The position numbers and the translations under genes are program-made. A DNA stretch of 45,708 nt from a virus. Under the pieces are notes generated by a model. It had not been told where the DNA came from. It did no database searches and saw nothing but the letters and a program-made list of their open reading frames with translations. This document shows positions 39,562 to 45,708 of the stretch, piece after piece (position 1 is the stretch's first letter; each line of letters opens with the position of its first letter). The stretch spans positions 1-45,708 of the IMG/VR virus record IMGVR_UViG_3300010371_000048; one strand, given 5' to 3'.

Positions 39562-39947
39562 CCGACCAGCCCACCGCACCGCCCGCCACTGTCCCCCCCG
39601 ACACCGACCCCGTGTGGCGCCGCCTCGTTATGGACTGCGCCGCGTACCAGCGCGCGTACCCGACGCCCGCGCACCTCGCCGAGCTGGTCCGGCAGACCGC
39701 ATGGCTCGCGTTCGTACGCGGCATGCGCTACCAGCAGCAGACGAACGAGGCGCAACCCAAGCCGCCGCCGGGCGAGTGGATCGTCGCCGACGTGATGAAC
39801 CACGCCGCCACGCACGCCACCGACAAGCGCATGTCCGCCACGGCCGCGCTCGCGCACGCCGGACAGCGGGAACGCGCCGCACGACACGCACGGACCGAGA
39901 CGCCGGTAGCCGGCGACGAGACGAACGGAGGGAACTGCGGTGGGTGA
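39558..39947 (+). CDS. Early protein, unknown
   Basis: Protein of 129 residues. The Pro/Thr-rich start (1-20) is followed by helices (VWRRLVMDCAAYQRAYP, later LVRQTAWLAFVRGMRY). No family is recognised. The next gene starts eight bases before its stop. Confidence 0.6.
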   Translation: MTDQPTAPPATVPPDTDPVWRRLVMDCAAYQRAYPTPAHLAELVRQTAWLAFVRGMRYQQQTNEAQPKPPPGEWIVADVMNHAATHATDKRMSATAALAHAGQRERAARHARTETPVAGDETNGGNCGG

Positions 39948-40590
39948 GATGAACCCGGCCGACGTGCCGGACGAGTTGACCGCAGCTGGCTTCGACGCGA
40001 TCCGGGCATGGTGGAAAGCCCATCCGGACCCCAACTGCCACCTCGACGACCGGACGATGATGCGCGAGGTTCTCGCCGCCGTCCTGCCGCTGCACAAGCA
40101 GCAGCTGCGTGCCGAGCTCGACCGCACCCGTGCCGAGCTGTCCGCGCACCACGCCGCCGAGTCCGCCGATGCCGCAGCGGGCAGCTACGCCGGACGCGCC
40201 GAAGCGGCCGAGGCCCGCGCGCAGTACCTCGACGAGGAGGCGTTGCGACTTCAGCGCACCATCGACGAGGCCCGGAAGCAGCGCGACGACTGGCACGACG
40301 AGGCCACGCGACAGCGGAGCCGCGCCGAGCAGGCCGAGACTGCGCTGGCCGAGATGCGGGGGCGGCTGGGCAAACCAGACGTGCAGTGGGCCGTTGCACT
40401 CGACAACGCAACGAGTTCTTCGCTGCCGGAGAAGCTCGCACGCCGAATGGCCAGCGGGCGTGGAACCACGCTACTGACGCGCGACGCCTATCCGAACCCG
40501 ACGTGGCAACCGGCCGACGCCACCCCGCGCACCGCCCTGGAGCGCGCGGCCGACGAGCAGGGCGACGAAAGAGGTGGCGGGGATGCGTGA
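39940..40590 (+). CDS. Coiled-coil protein, unknown
   Basis: Protein of 216 residues with a long coiled coil from about 45 to 145 (HKQQLRAELDRTRAELSAHH, later LQRTIDEARKQRDDWHDEAT). The N terminus has AGFDAIRAWWKAHPDPNCHL and the C terminus is Thr/Pro-rich. It probably oligomerises. GTG with a GGAGGG ribosome binding site. The stop overlaps the next gene by eight bases. Confidence 0.65.
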   Translation: MGEMNPADVPDELTAAGFDAIRAWWKAHPDPNCHLDDRTMMREVLAAVLPLHKQQLRAELDRTRAELSAHHAAESADAAAGSYAGRAEAAEARAQYLDEEALRLQRTIDEARKQRDDWHDEATRQRSRAEQAETALAEMRGRLGKPDVQWAVALDNATSSSLPEKLARRMASGRGTTLLTRDAYPNPTWQPADATPRTALERAADEQGDERGGGDA

Positions 40591-40768
40591 CCCCGTGCTG
40601 CCCAAGACGCGCGGGCTGTGCCCAGCCTGCAAACGCGACTACCAGGTGAACGACGACGGCCGGCTGCCATGGCACGGCCCACGCGGCAAGCAGCGCTGCA
40701 CCAGCAGCAGGCAGTGGCCGACGGCGTACCGGGCGCCCGGCGGGAAGTGGAAGGCAAGAGCGGCGTGA
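40583..40768 (+). CDS. Small zinc-motif protein
   Basis: Protein of 61 residues with CPACKRDYQV and, about 20 residues on, RCTSSR and WHGPRGKQ, so one pair of cysteines and a Cys/His may hold zinc. Basic overall. ATG at 40583 has AGAGGTGG upstream; GTG at 40574 would add three residues. The stop overlaps the next GTG. Confidence 0.6.
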   Translation: MRDPVLPKTRGLCPACKRDYQVNDDGRLPWHGPRGKQRCTSSRQWPTAYRAPGGKWKARAA

Positions 40769-40938
40769 TCAGGGCGAAGATCTGGAAGTGGCCGGTCGGC
40801 CACCCGGTATATCCCGCTGGCGGTTGGGCCTGGGCCGTATCGTCCGCGCCCGGCATGTGGTGGCCAGCCGCGTCCCACGAGGACGCGCTCGCCTACGTCG
40901 CAAGGCACTACGAGGCGATGAAGGAGCTGCGACCGTGA
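40765..40938 (+). CDS. 57-residue Trp-rich protein
   Basis: Protein of 57 residues with many tryptophans (IWKWPVGHPVYPAGGWAWAV, MWWPAA) and a final helix (EDALAYVARHYEAMKEL). It could be a small beta-barrel or a strand-helix fold. No family is recognised. GTGA overlaps on both sides. Confidence 0.55.
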   Translation: MIRAKIWKWPVGHPVYPAGGWAWAVSSAPGMWWPAASHEDALAYVARHYEAMKELRP

Positions 40939-41705
40939 CCACCCGACTGTGCACCGCCCCCAGCCACGACCGCCCGCCAGCAGCGCTCGGCGAACTGCAT
41001 GTCTGCGAGGATCACTTCGGCGACATCGTGGACGCCCTTACCGGACCCTCGGCCGCCACCGACCCGACCATGGACGTCGTGCGGGGCATACGCGACGGCG
41101 TGCGTGTGGTCTGTGGCGACGGCGTGACGTGGCACCGGGCGCGCGACTACCGGCCGGCCCGCATCGCCCGCGACCACGCCGCACTCGGCCTGCGCCTGAC
41201 CGGCCAGACCACTGGTGAGCACATCGCGTCCACACCCCGCGCCGAAGCGCCGCTGCCGCTCGACGTGGCCGTGGCCGAGCTGCGGTTCGACATGCAGCGC
41301 AAGCTCGCATCTTGGGCGCAACTGCACGCCGATGAGATCACGCTCTACAGCAGTCCCGGAGCTGGTGCGACCGTTGCCCAGCTCGCGACATGGCTGGCCA
41401 CCTACTGCGAGAAGGCCGCAGCGCAGCCATGGGCCGGTGCCTACGCCGACGAGCTGCACGACCTGCGCAGGCGCGCACGGCACCTGATCGACCTGCCGCA
41501 GCCGCGCCGCGTCGACATCGCACAGTGCGTCGAGACGCCCGGCGGCATACGGTGCGCGGGCACGTTGCGGCTGACGCCGCGCGAGGAACGCGACACGCGT
41601 CCGGTGTCGGTGGCGTGCGACACGTGCCTGGCGGTGTACACCGGGGAACGGTGGAAGCGGCTGAGTGCGCGGCTGATCGCGCAGGCGGGGAGGATGGCGG
41701 CATGA
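40935..41705 (+). CDS. Early protein with N- and C-terminal Cys motifs, unknown
   Basis: Protein of 256 residues. The N terminus holds CTAPSHDRPPAALGELHVCE, a Cys/His arrangement; the middle is helical; and the C-terminal part holds C-x8-C and CDTCLAVYTGERWKRLSAR, which looks like a zinc ribbon with a basic tail. It may bind DNA. GTG at 40935 overlaps the previous stop, and the stop overlaps the next ATG. Confidence 0.6.
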   Translation: MTTRLCTAPSHDRPPAALGELHVCEDHFGDIVDALTGPSAATDPTMDVVRGIRDGVRVVCGDGVTWHRARDYRPARIARDHAALGLRLTGQTTGEHIASTPRAEAPLPLDVAVAELRFDMQRKLASWAQLHADEITLYSSPGAGATVAQLATWLATYCEKAAAQPWAGAYADELHDLRRRARHLIDLPQPRRVDIAQCVETPGGIRCAGTLRLTPREERDTRPVSVACDTCLAVYTGERWKRLSARLIAQAGRMAA

Positions 41706-41986
41706 GCGGCAACCCGAACCTGTTCGGCGGGGTGTCAAGTGCCCAGGTGAGGGCCCACTTGCGCGCCGTCGCCTGTCCCACTCAGCACAGAAACGCTGTT
41801 CCGGTCACGACTCTCGACGGCGAGCGCGTGGCGTCTCTCTGCCCGGACTGCGACGAGCAGTTGCCCGCCGACTGGCGAACGCCCGCCGAGCGGATGGCTG
41901 CCATGGAGGATGACCACCGCAAGGATCACCACGGGCATCCGGCCGCGCGCTACCTCGCATGTCGGCTGTGTGGCGAGGAAGGATGA
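41702..41986 (+). CDS. Small zinc-ribbon-like protein
   Basis: Protein of 94 residues. Cys-His pattern: CPTQH (29-33), CPDCDEQL near 50, then a His-rich helix (EDDHRKDHHGH) and CRLCGEEG at the C terminus. Several Cys pairs could bind zinc. Function unknown. ATGA overlaps on both sides. Confidence 0.6.
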   Translation: MSGNPNLFGGVSSAQVRAHLRAVACPTQHRNAVPVTTLDGERVASLCPDCDEQLPADWRTPAERMAAMEDDHRKDHHGHPAARYLACRLCGEEG

Positions 41987-42216
41987 GCAGTATGGACATC
42001 ACGGACCTTGAGGTTTGCCGCGCGTTTCTCCTACCGCCCACCAGCGGTGAGACGACGCTGGATCTGGTCATGTTCTCCACCGGCGCTTCCGAGGACGCCG
42101 CGCGCGAGGCAATCCGGCTGGCCCACGAGCACGGCTACGTCGACTGTGGTGAAAGCCTTTCCCGTGGGAAGGTGACGCCTTCCGGTTTCGCACTGGTCAG
42201 AGAGGCGGGACGTTAA
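41983..42216 (+). CDS. Winged-helix-like small protein
   Basis: Protein of 77 residues. The helical part TTLDLVMFSTGASEDAAREA, then IRLAHEHGYVDCG and GKVTPSGFALVREAG, resembles a small winged-helix DNA-binding domain. ATG at 41983 overlaps the previous stop, and TAATG links it to the next gene. Confidence 0.6.
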   Translation: MSSMDITDLEVCRAFLLPPTSGETTLDLVMFSTGASEDAAREAIRLAHEHGYVDCGESLSRGKVTPSGFALVREAGR

Positions 42217-42632
42217 TGGACATCACGGAGTTCCTGACCGCGTGTCTCGAAGAGGAGGCTGCGATGGCTCGTGCCGCAGCCGCCTTCTACGACGATGCTG
42301 ATCAGGATGGCGTGTCGTGGGAAGGCCACGCGGGCACGGACTTGAACGGCTACACGAGGTTCTGGATTGCGCCTCACCTTGGCGCGGTCAACGATGTGGC
42401 GTCCGGTCTGCACATCAACCGCCACGACCCGGCCCATGTGCTGCGCGAGGTCGCGGCCAAGCGGCGCGTGCTGGAGCGGCACCACGATGACGACGGCGAC
42501 GGTTGCTACGGCTGCGGCTTTGGCAACGACGAGGAGCGGATGGTCAAGGACGTCAACGACTGCCCCGAGCTGCGCGACATGGCCAGCATCTACGACGACC
42601 GGCCCGGCTACAAGGAAGAGTGGAAGCTGTGA
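42216..42632 (+). CDS. DUF6221-type protein
   Basis: Protein of 138 residues. It matches the DUF6221 pattern common in actinophages: ITEFLTACLEEEAAMARAAA, the signature INRHDPAHVLREVAAKRRVL (about 68-87), and a Cys-containing acidic end (CYGCGFG). Its function is unknown to me. It is coupled to the previous gene by TAATG and to the next by GTGA. Confidence 0.75.
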   Translation: MDITEFLTACLEEEAAMARAAAAFYDDADQDGVSWEGHAGTDLNGYTRFWIAPHLGAVNDVASGLHINRHDPAHVLREVAAKRRVLERHHDDDGDGCYGCGFGNDEERMVKDVNDCPELRDMASIYDDRPGYKEEWKL

Positions 42633-43018
42633 GCGACCTGCCGCACGTCATCGCCGGCCAGCTCGGCGTCAGCGAGGAACACACCCGCATCGTCAAAGCC
42701 TGGTGGCGCAAGCACAACGACGGACCCATGCCCGCGCGGTGGACCGCATCGATGTACAACCAGGCCGTGGACTGGTGGAATAAGGGCGTGCCGGATGAGG
42801 AGGCTTTCCCCAGCATGCTCACGCCCGAAGAGATGAGCAATGCCCTCGATCGCCTGTTCAGCGATACCGAACTCAAGCCGCTGAAGGTTCCCGTCGAGCT
42901 GGTGCGTCGTTTGCCCACGCCCGTACCGACGTATGCCTACCCGATCGAGCTGCCCGGCGGTGCTGAGCTGCTCGCATGGGTCGAGCCCGCCGACGATGAG
43001 AAAGGCGGCGAGCTGTGA
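42629..43018 (+). CDS. Early protein, unknown
   Basis: Protein of 129 residues. The helical first half (VIAGQLGVSEEHTRIVKAWW) includes MYNQAVDWWNKG, and the later part is Pro/Val/Leu-rich with an acidic tail. No family is recognised. Confidence 0.55.
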   Translation: MSDLPHVIAGQLGVSEEHTRIVKAWWRKHNDGPMPARWTASMYNQAVDWWNKGVPDEEAFPSMLTPEEMSNALDRLFSDTELKPLKVPVELVRRLPTPVPTYAYPIELPGGAELLAWVEPADDEKGGEL

Positions 43019-43233
43019 GCGACGGGCAGGAGTACGCGACCGGCGGTCGTGTCGGGCCACCCGGCGGGAAGTCCGGCGTGCAGCTCGGCGATGGCTGCAT
43101 GTGGATCCTGCCGGCGCGCCAGCCGGACGGCAGCATGCGGATCGAGTCCGAGCGCTGCGTGCTGACCTTGATGCCCGTCGCGGTGGAGCACCTGCTCGAC
43201 CAGCTGAAGAATGGCCTGTGGCCGCCGCGCTGA
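43015..43233 (+). CDS. Last gene of the early operon, unknown
   Basis: Protein of 72 residues with Gly-rich start (TGGRVGPPGGKSGVQLGDG), a strand (CMWILPARQ) and a terminal helix (VAVEHLLDQLKNGL). No family is recognised. GTG overlaps the previous stop. The tRNA-like genes follow about 80 bases later. Confidence 0.55.
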   Translation: MSDGQEYATGGRVGPPGGKSGVQLGDGCMWILPARQPDGSMRIESERCVLTLMPVAVEHLLDQLKNGLWPPR

Positions 43234-43316
43234 CCTGCGCTACGCTGGCCCTACCCGTTTGGCGGTGTCGGGCAAACAGCCGCAAGCGACCGGGTCGCTC
43301 CCGGGGACGAATGGTG

Positions 43317-43401
43317 CGGCCTGTAGAGGAACAGGCAGACTCGCTGCTGAGCGCTCAGTAGTAGGCCCCGGCCGGTGCGGGTTCGAATCCCGCCGGGCCG
43401 C
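43317..43401 (+). tRNA. tRNA-like gene 1, class II with abnormal anticodon arm
   Basis: Acceptor CGGCCTG (43317-43323) pairs with CGGGCCG (43394-43400, one G-T). T8-A9 are followed by a GAG...CTC D-stem with the Leu-like loop GGCAGA. A long variable arm with GGCC / GGCC and a perfect T-arm GCGGG-TTCGAAT-CCCGC (43377-43393) are present. The anticodon stem CTGCT / AGTAG encloses eight bases, GAGCGCTC, instead of seven, without the normal T33 and purine 37, and TGAGCGCTCA there is self-complementary. The anticodon cannot be named. No CCA is encoded (ACC follows). It may be decayed or non-standard. Confidence 0.6.
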
Positions 43402-43412
43402 ACCGCCCACCC

Positions 43413-43505
43413 GGGTCCGTAGTTCAGCGGCAGAACACCGGAGGTACGGCGCCCTTCCGCCACGGCGGATGTCCGGTGGCGCGGGTTCGAATCCCGTCGG
43501 ATCCA
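43413..43505 (+). tRNA. tRNA-like gene 2, class I with 29-base anticodon loop
   Basis: Acceptor GGGTCCG (43413-43419) pairs with CGGATCC (43498-43504). T8-A9, a perfect D-stem GTTC / GAAC (43422-43425 and 43433-43436), a four-base variable loop and the T-arm GCGGG-TTCGAAT-CCCGT (43481-43497) are normal. The anticodon stem CCGGA (43438-43442) / TCCGG (43472-43476) is perfect, but it encloses 29 bases rather than seven. Inside is a hairpin TCCGCC / GGCGGA (43456-43461 and 43464-43469). An intron, an insertion in a dead gene or a special-purpose RNA are all possible. No CCA is encoded. Confidence 0.6.
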
Positions 43506-43522
43506 CAAACGTAAAGGCCAAC

Positions 43523-43528
43523 TTGACA
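43523..43528 (+). promoter_or_regulatory. Candidate -35 box after the tRNA-like genes
   Basis: A perfect TTGACA lies 17-20 bases before an AT-richer stretch (GAACATAGCTA, 43546-43556) that could supply a -10 box. It could drive the right-end gene cluster, but the -10 is not clear, and a terminator-like hairpin lies between it and the next gene. Confidence 0.35.
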
Positions 43529-43585
43529 ACCGTCTGACCTGCGGCGAACATAGCTAACGGTAAGCCCCAGAAGACCGCCCACACG

Positions 43586-43612
43586 ACGCCCCGAGCCCAC
43601 CGGCCGGGGCGT
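43586..43612 (+). terminator. Hairpin before the right-end genes
   Basis: ACGCCCCG (43586-43593) pairs with CGGGGCGT (43605-43612) and is followed by TTCG. It probably ends transcription of the tRNA-like region. Confidence 0.65.
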
Positions 43613-43637
43613 TTCGCATACCCGGCGAAGGAGGGCT

Positions 43638-43817
43638 GTGGAGACTTTCCTCCCCGCCGACAAGCTCGCCCTGCTTTACCACGTAGCCGAAGGCAGCATC
43701 CGGCGCTGGGCCAGCAAGGACAAAGTCCGACGCATCGACGGACACGGACGCCGCAGGCTCTACGCGCTCGACGACATGCAGCGCGCCTACGACCGGCGAC
43801 ACCCGGAGCAGCCGTGA
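43638..43817 (+). CDS. Small HTH DNA-binding protein
   Basis: Protein of 59 residues from a GTG with a strong GAAGGAGGG ribosome binding site. FLPADKLALLYHVAEGSIRR, then WASKDKVRRIDGHGRRRLYA, has the form of a MerR/excisionase-type winged helix. It could be a recombination directionality factor or a regulator of the right-end genes; its distance from the integrase makes either uncertain. The stop overlaps the next GTG (GTGA). Confidence 0.65.
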   Translation: METFLPADKLALLYHVAEGSIRRWASKDKVRRIDGHGRRRLYALDDMQRAYDRRHPEQP

Positions 43818-44269
43818 GCATCAGTGCCCGCTTCGAAGCCATCCGCATCGAACTCGACGACCACGAGCAGTGCCACGACAACACGCACATGCTCCGGCGC
43901 CACCTCGGCGAACTCCGACGCGAGATCGCCGACCTCGAAACCTGGAAGCACCGCTACGAAGCGGTACGCCTCACCCTCACCTTCCACGAAGGAGCAGCCG
44001 CCATGGCCGACCGCTACGCCGCCGGATCGCCCGTCCCCGCCAGCGTCAAGGCGCTCAACCGCGAGGGCGAGCAGGTCCCCGACACCGTCACCTGGACCGC
44101 CAGCAGCGGCACCATCACCACCGACGACACCACGCTGAGCGCCACCATCGACGGCGCCGACGTCGGCACGCTCACCGTCACCGTCACCGACCCCGGCGGC
44201 CTCAGCGTCACCGGCAGCGTCGAGATCTACGACGGCACGCCGGCCAGCCTCGAACTGTCCTTCAACTGA
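43814..44269 (+). CDS. Ig-like domain protein with coiled-coil N terminus
   Basis: Protein of 151 residues. Residues 1-60 form a charged helix (LRRHLGELRREIADLETWKH). Residues 64-151 look like a bacterial Ig-like (BIG-type) domain: VPASVKALNREGEQVPDTVT, TLTVTVTDPGG, SVTGSVEIYDG. GAAGGAG lies about nine bases before the internal ATG at 44004, so the Ig domain may also be made alone. The next gene encodes a tail-fibre-like protein, so a virion surface role is likely. GTG overlaps the previous stop. Confidence 0.6.
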   Translation: MSISARFEAIRIELDDHEQCHDNTHMLRRHLGELRREIADLETWKHRYEAVRLTLTFHEGAAAMADRYAAGSPVPASVKALNREGEQVPDTVTWTASSGTITTDDTTLSATIDGADVGTLTVTVTDPGGLSVTGSVEIYDGTPASLELSFN

Positions 44270-44295
44270 TCCTCGTCGGGAGGTAGGAGGACGTC

Positions 44296-45261
44296 GTGAC
44301 GCTGCCCGGCAACATCGCCACCATCACCGTCACGGCCACTTACGCACCCAACGGCCTCCCGCTCGCCGGAGACGTGACCTTCCGACCCAACGTCCCCACA
44401 CTCGTGGACGCCACAGCACCGGCGTTCGTCCTCGGCTCGGCAGTCGCCAAGCTCGACACCAGCGGCACCATCAGCCAGGTGCTGGCACTCAACGACAACA
44501 CGGTGCTCAACCCCACCGGCTGGCTGTGGGAAGTCCGGGAGAACATCCTCGGCCTGCCCGTCCGGCCGCCGTACCTCATCCGCCTCACTGCGGATATGGC
44601 GCCGACCATCGACCTCGCGGACCCGCGACTGACACCCGTCAACCCCGCGCCCCCGTACTCGACCGTCTACGGCCTGCTGGCGCTGGCGAACACCTGGACC
44701 GCGGCGAACAACTTCACCAGCGGCCTCAAAATCGGCGGCACGACCATCGCGACGCCACCCGGCGGAACGACGGAATTCCTGGCCGCCAACGGCACTTGGC
44801 AGCTGCCGCCCAGCGGCGGCGGCACGATTCACATCAACGACACCTACATCACCACCGGTGCCGTCACCTTCAACGCCGACGCGGCGTTTGCGCTCTACTC
44901 CACAGTCCAGCTCACTATCCCCGCCATCGCAGGCGACCGCATCAAGTTCACCGTCCGCGCCATGTGGCAAAAAGCCGGCGGCGACTTCATCGACTGGGCC
45001 GCCGTCGTCAGCGGCACCGCGGTGCGCTACTCCTCATCCGACAACGGAACACCCTGCATCGAAGGCGATCCCGGCTGGTACCCAGACACCGGATTCGCAC
45101 GCGGTTCCGGCAGCTGGTACTTCGTCGCAGGATCAGGCGACCTCGACGGTGGCGTGGTGCGCATCATGCTCGCTCACAAGGGCAGCGCAGGCGGCACGTT
45201 TTACTGCAACGCCAACTACCCGGCCGAACTCACCATCGAGAACTTCGGGCCTGCGCCGTGA
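44296..45261 (+). CDS. Tail-fibre-like structural protein
   Basis: Protein of 321 residues. The N-terminal part (1-110) is strand-rich with TITVTATYAPNGLPLAGDVT. A linker with TWTAANNFTSGLKIGGTTIA and a following loop (about 135-175) is typical of phage tail fibres. The C-terminal beta domain (180-321) resembles fibre heads (IHINDTYITTGAVTFNADAA, later FYCNANYPAELTIENFG). It lies at the far right end, away from the other tail genes, but next to them if the genome ends join. GTG with AGGAGG upstream. The stop overlaps the next GTG. Confidence 0.7.
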   Translation: MTLPGNIATITVTATYAPNGLPLAGDVTFRPNVPTLVDATAPAFVLGSAVAKLDTSGTISQVLALNDNTVLNPTGWLWEVRENILGLPVRPPYLIRLTADMAPTIDLADPRLTPVNPAPPYSTVYGLLALANTWTAANNFTSGLKIGGTTIATPPGGTTEFLAANGTWQLPPSGGGTIHINDTYITTGAVTFNADAAFALYSTVQLTIPAIAGDRIKFTVRAMWQKAGGDFIDWAAVVSGTAVRYSSSDNGTPCIEGDPGWYPDTGFARGSGSWYFVAGSGDLDGGVVRIMLAHKGSAGGTFYCNANYPAELTIENFGPAP

Positions 45262-45620
45262 CGCGGCGCAGCATGACCGTGTGCACACAGCCCGGCTGCC
45301 CCGAGCTGACCGATCGTGGGCGCTGTGCGGCCCACGAGAGAGCCGCAGACAGGGCACGTGGCACATCGGCTGAGCGTGGCTACAACAGCCGCCAGTGGCG
45401 TGCCACACGACGTGCACTGCTGAGGCGGGACAAGGACTGCCGCGTATGCGGGCAGGAGCCTGCCACCGTAGCCGACCACTACCCACTCAGCCGTAAGGAC
45501 CTGCTGGCAATGGGGGTGTCAGACCCTGACGCGCTGTACCGCCTGCGTGGTCTGTGCGCGCGCTGCCACAGCCGTGAGACGGCCAAGCACCAGCCTGGTG
45601 GCTGGAACCGGCGCGACTGA
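45258..45620 (+). CDS. HNH endonuclease of the packaging region
   Basis: Protein of 120 residues. Two N-terminal cysteines (CTQPGC) and CAAH precede the HNH nuclease: CRVCGQEPATVADHYPLSRK, then LRGLCARCHSRETA, with the usual D-H pair and a closing H-x-x-x-x. It matches small phage HNH proteins that lie just before terminase genes and assist packaging. GTG at 45258 overlaps the previous stop (GTGA). ATG at 45273 is an alternative. Confidence 0.88.
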   Translation: MTRRSMTVCTQPGCPELTDRGRCAAHERAADRARGTSAERGYNSRQWRATRRALLRRDKDCRVCGQEPATVADHYPLSRKDLLAMGVSDPDALYRLRGLCARCHSRETAKHQPGGWNRRD

Positions 45621-45708
45621 CGCGCGTGATCATGGCTGATGGCCATTGGATCATGCACGAAACGGACATACCCCAGGGGGGGACCGGAAGATCAAAAGCG
45701 AGTAGGCC
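45621..45708. other. Right-end non-coding region
   Basis: About 88 bases after the HNH stop. Two GATCATG words lie near 45627-45654, and a CCCC-A-GGGG palindrome inside a longer G-run lies near 45671-45683. Such G-rich stretches occur between HNH and terminase genes in actinophages, so this is probably part of the end or packaging site. No gene is seen. Confidence 0.45.

Noticed and set aside
43251-43529. Minus-strand frame of 92 residues (and overlapping ones) with DSNPRH and GGIRTRTG strings
   Set aside because: These strings are a known by-product of translating tRNA genes on the opposite strand. They support the tRNA-like genes rather than a protein.
43638-43817. Small HTH protein considered as the excisionase of the serine integrase
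   Set aside because: The fold is compatible, but it lies more than 20 kb from the integrase, and directionality factors of serine integrases vary widely. It is left as an unproven option.

Overview
The window looks like the complete or near-complete genome of a temperate, long-tailed (siphovirus-type) dsDNA phage of a high-GC actinobacterium. The evidence is strong GC codon bias, many GTG starts, stop/start overlaps (GTGA, ATGA, TGATG) at most gene junctions, an actinophage-style head-tail gene order, a DUF1906-type lysin, a large serine integrase and a DUF6221-type protein. No host genes were seen. HNH nuclease genes lie at both ends, and the ends probably join next to the terminase genes.

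Layout. (1) 1-134: left end with two hairpins. (2) 135-18802, rightward late region: HNH nuclease, small and large terminase, portal, MuF-like protein, scaffold, major capsid protein, four head-tail connector genes, an unknown small protein, tail tube, tail assembly chaperone with a probable -1 frameshift, tape measure, two minor tail proteins, and a lysis cassette (DUF1906 lysin plus three membrane proteins). It ends at a strong hairpin at 18858-18890. (3) 18907-22620, lysogeny region: a leftward membrane-anchored surface protein, three small leftward genes (two with DnaJ-like CxxCxGxG motifs), a probable attP, a serine integrase, a small leftward membrane protein and a leftward XRE repressor. 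(4) 22620-22743: divergent control region with GTACAG/CTGTAC half-sites. (5) 22744-43233, rightward early region: a Cro-like regulator, then a run of more than 45 mostly overlapping genes. Recognisable members are a Rad52/Sak-like annealing protein, a C5-cytosine and an amino methyltransferase, a DUF4326 protein, a nucleotidyltransferase-fold protein, HTH proteins, a GIY-YIG nuclease, a replication initiator with an internal iteron/DnaA-box origin candidate, and a DnaB helicase. One leftward gene, a lone Phd/YefM-like antitoxin, interrupts the run at 33404-33658. (6) 43317-43505: two tRNA-like genes with abnormal anticodon loops. (7) 43638-45620: a small HTH protein, an Ig-domain protein, a tail-fibre-like protein and a second HNH nuclease.

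How it works together. The serine integrase and the divergent repressor/Cro pair decide lysogeny. The early operon supplies an initiator, helicase and annealing protein but no recognisable DNA polymerase, so the host replisome is presumably used. Two methyltransferases probably protect phage DNA from restriction. The late region builds, packages and releases virions. Three regulated starts (20387 on the minus strand, 20510 and 22744) lie exactly six bases after a -10-like hexamer, which suggests leaderless mRNAs.

All functional names rest on reading motifs and gene order by eye. No database search was run.
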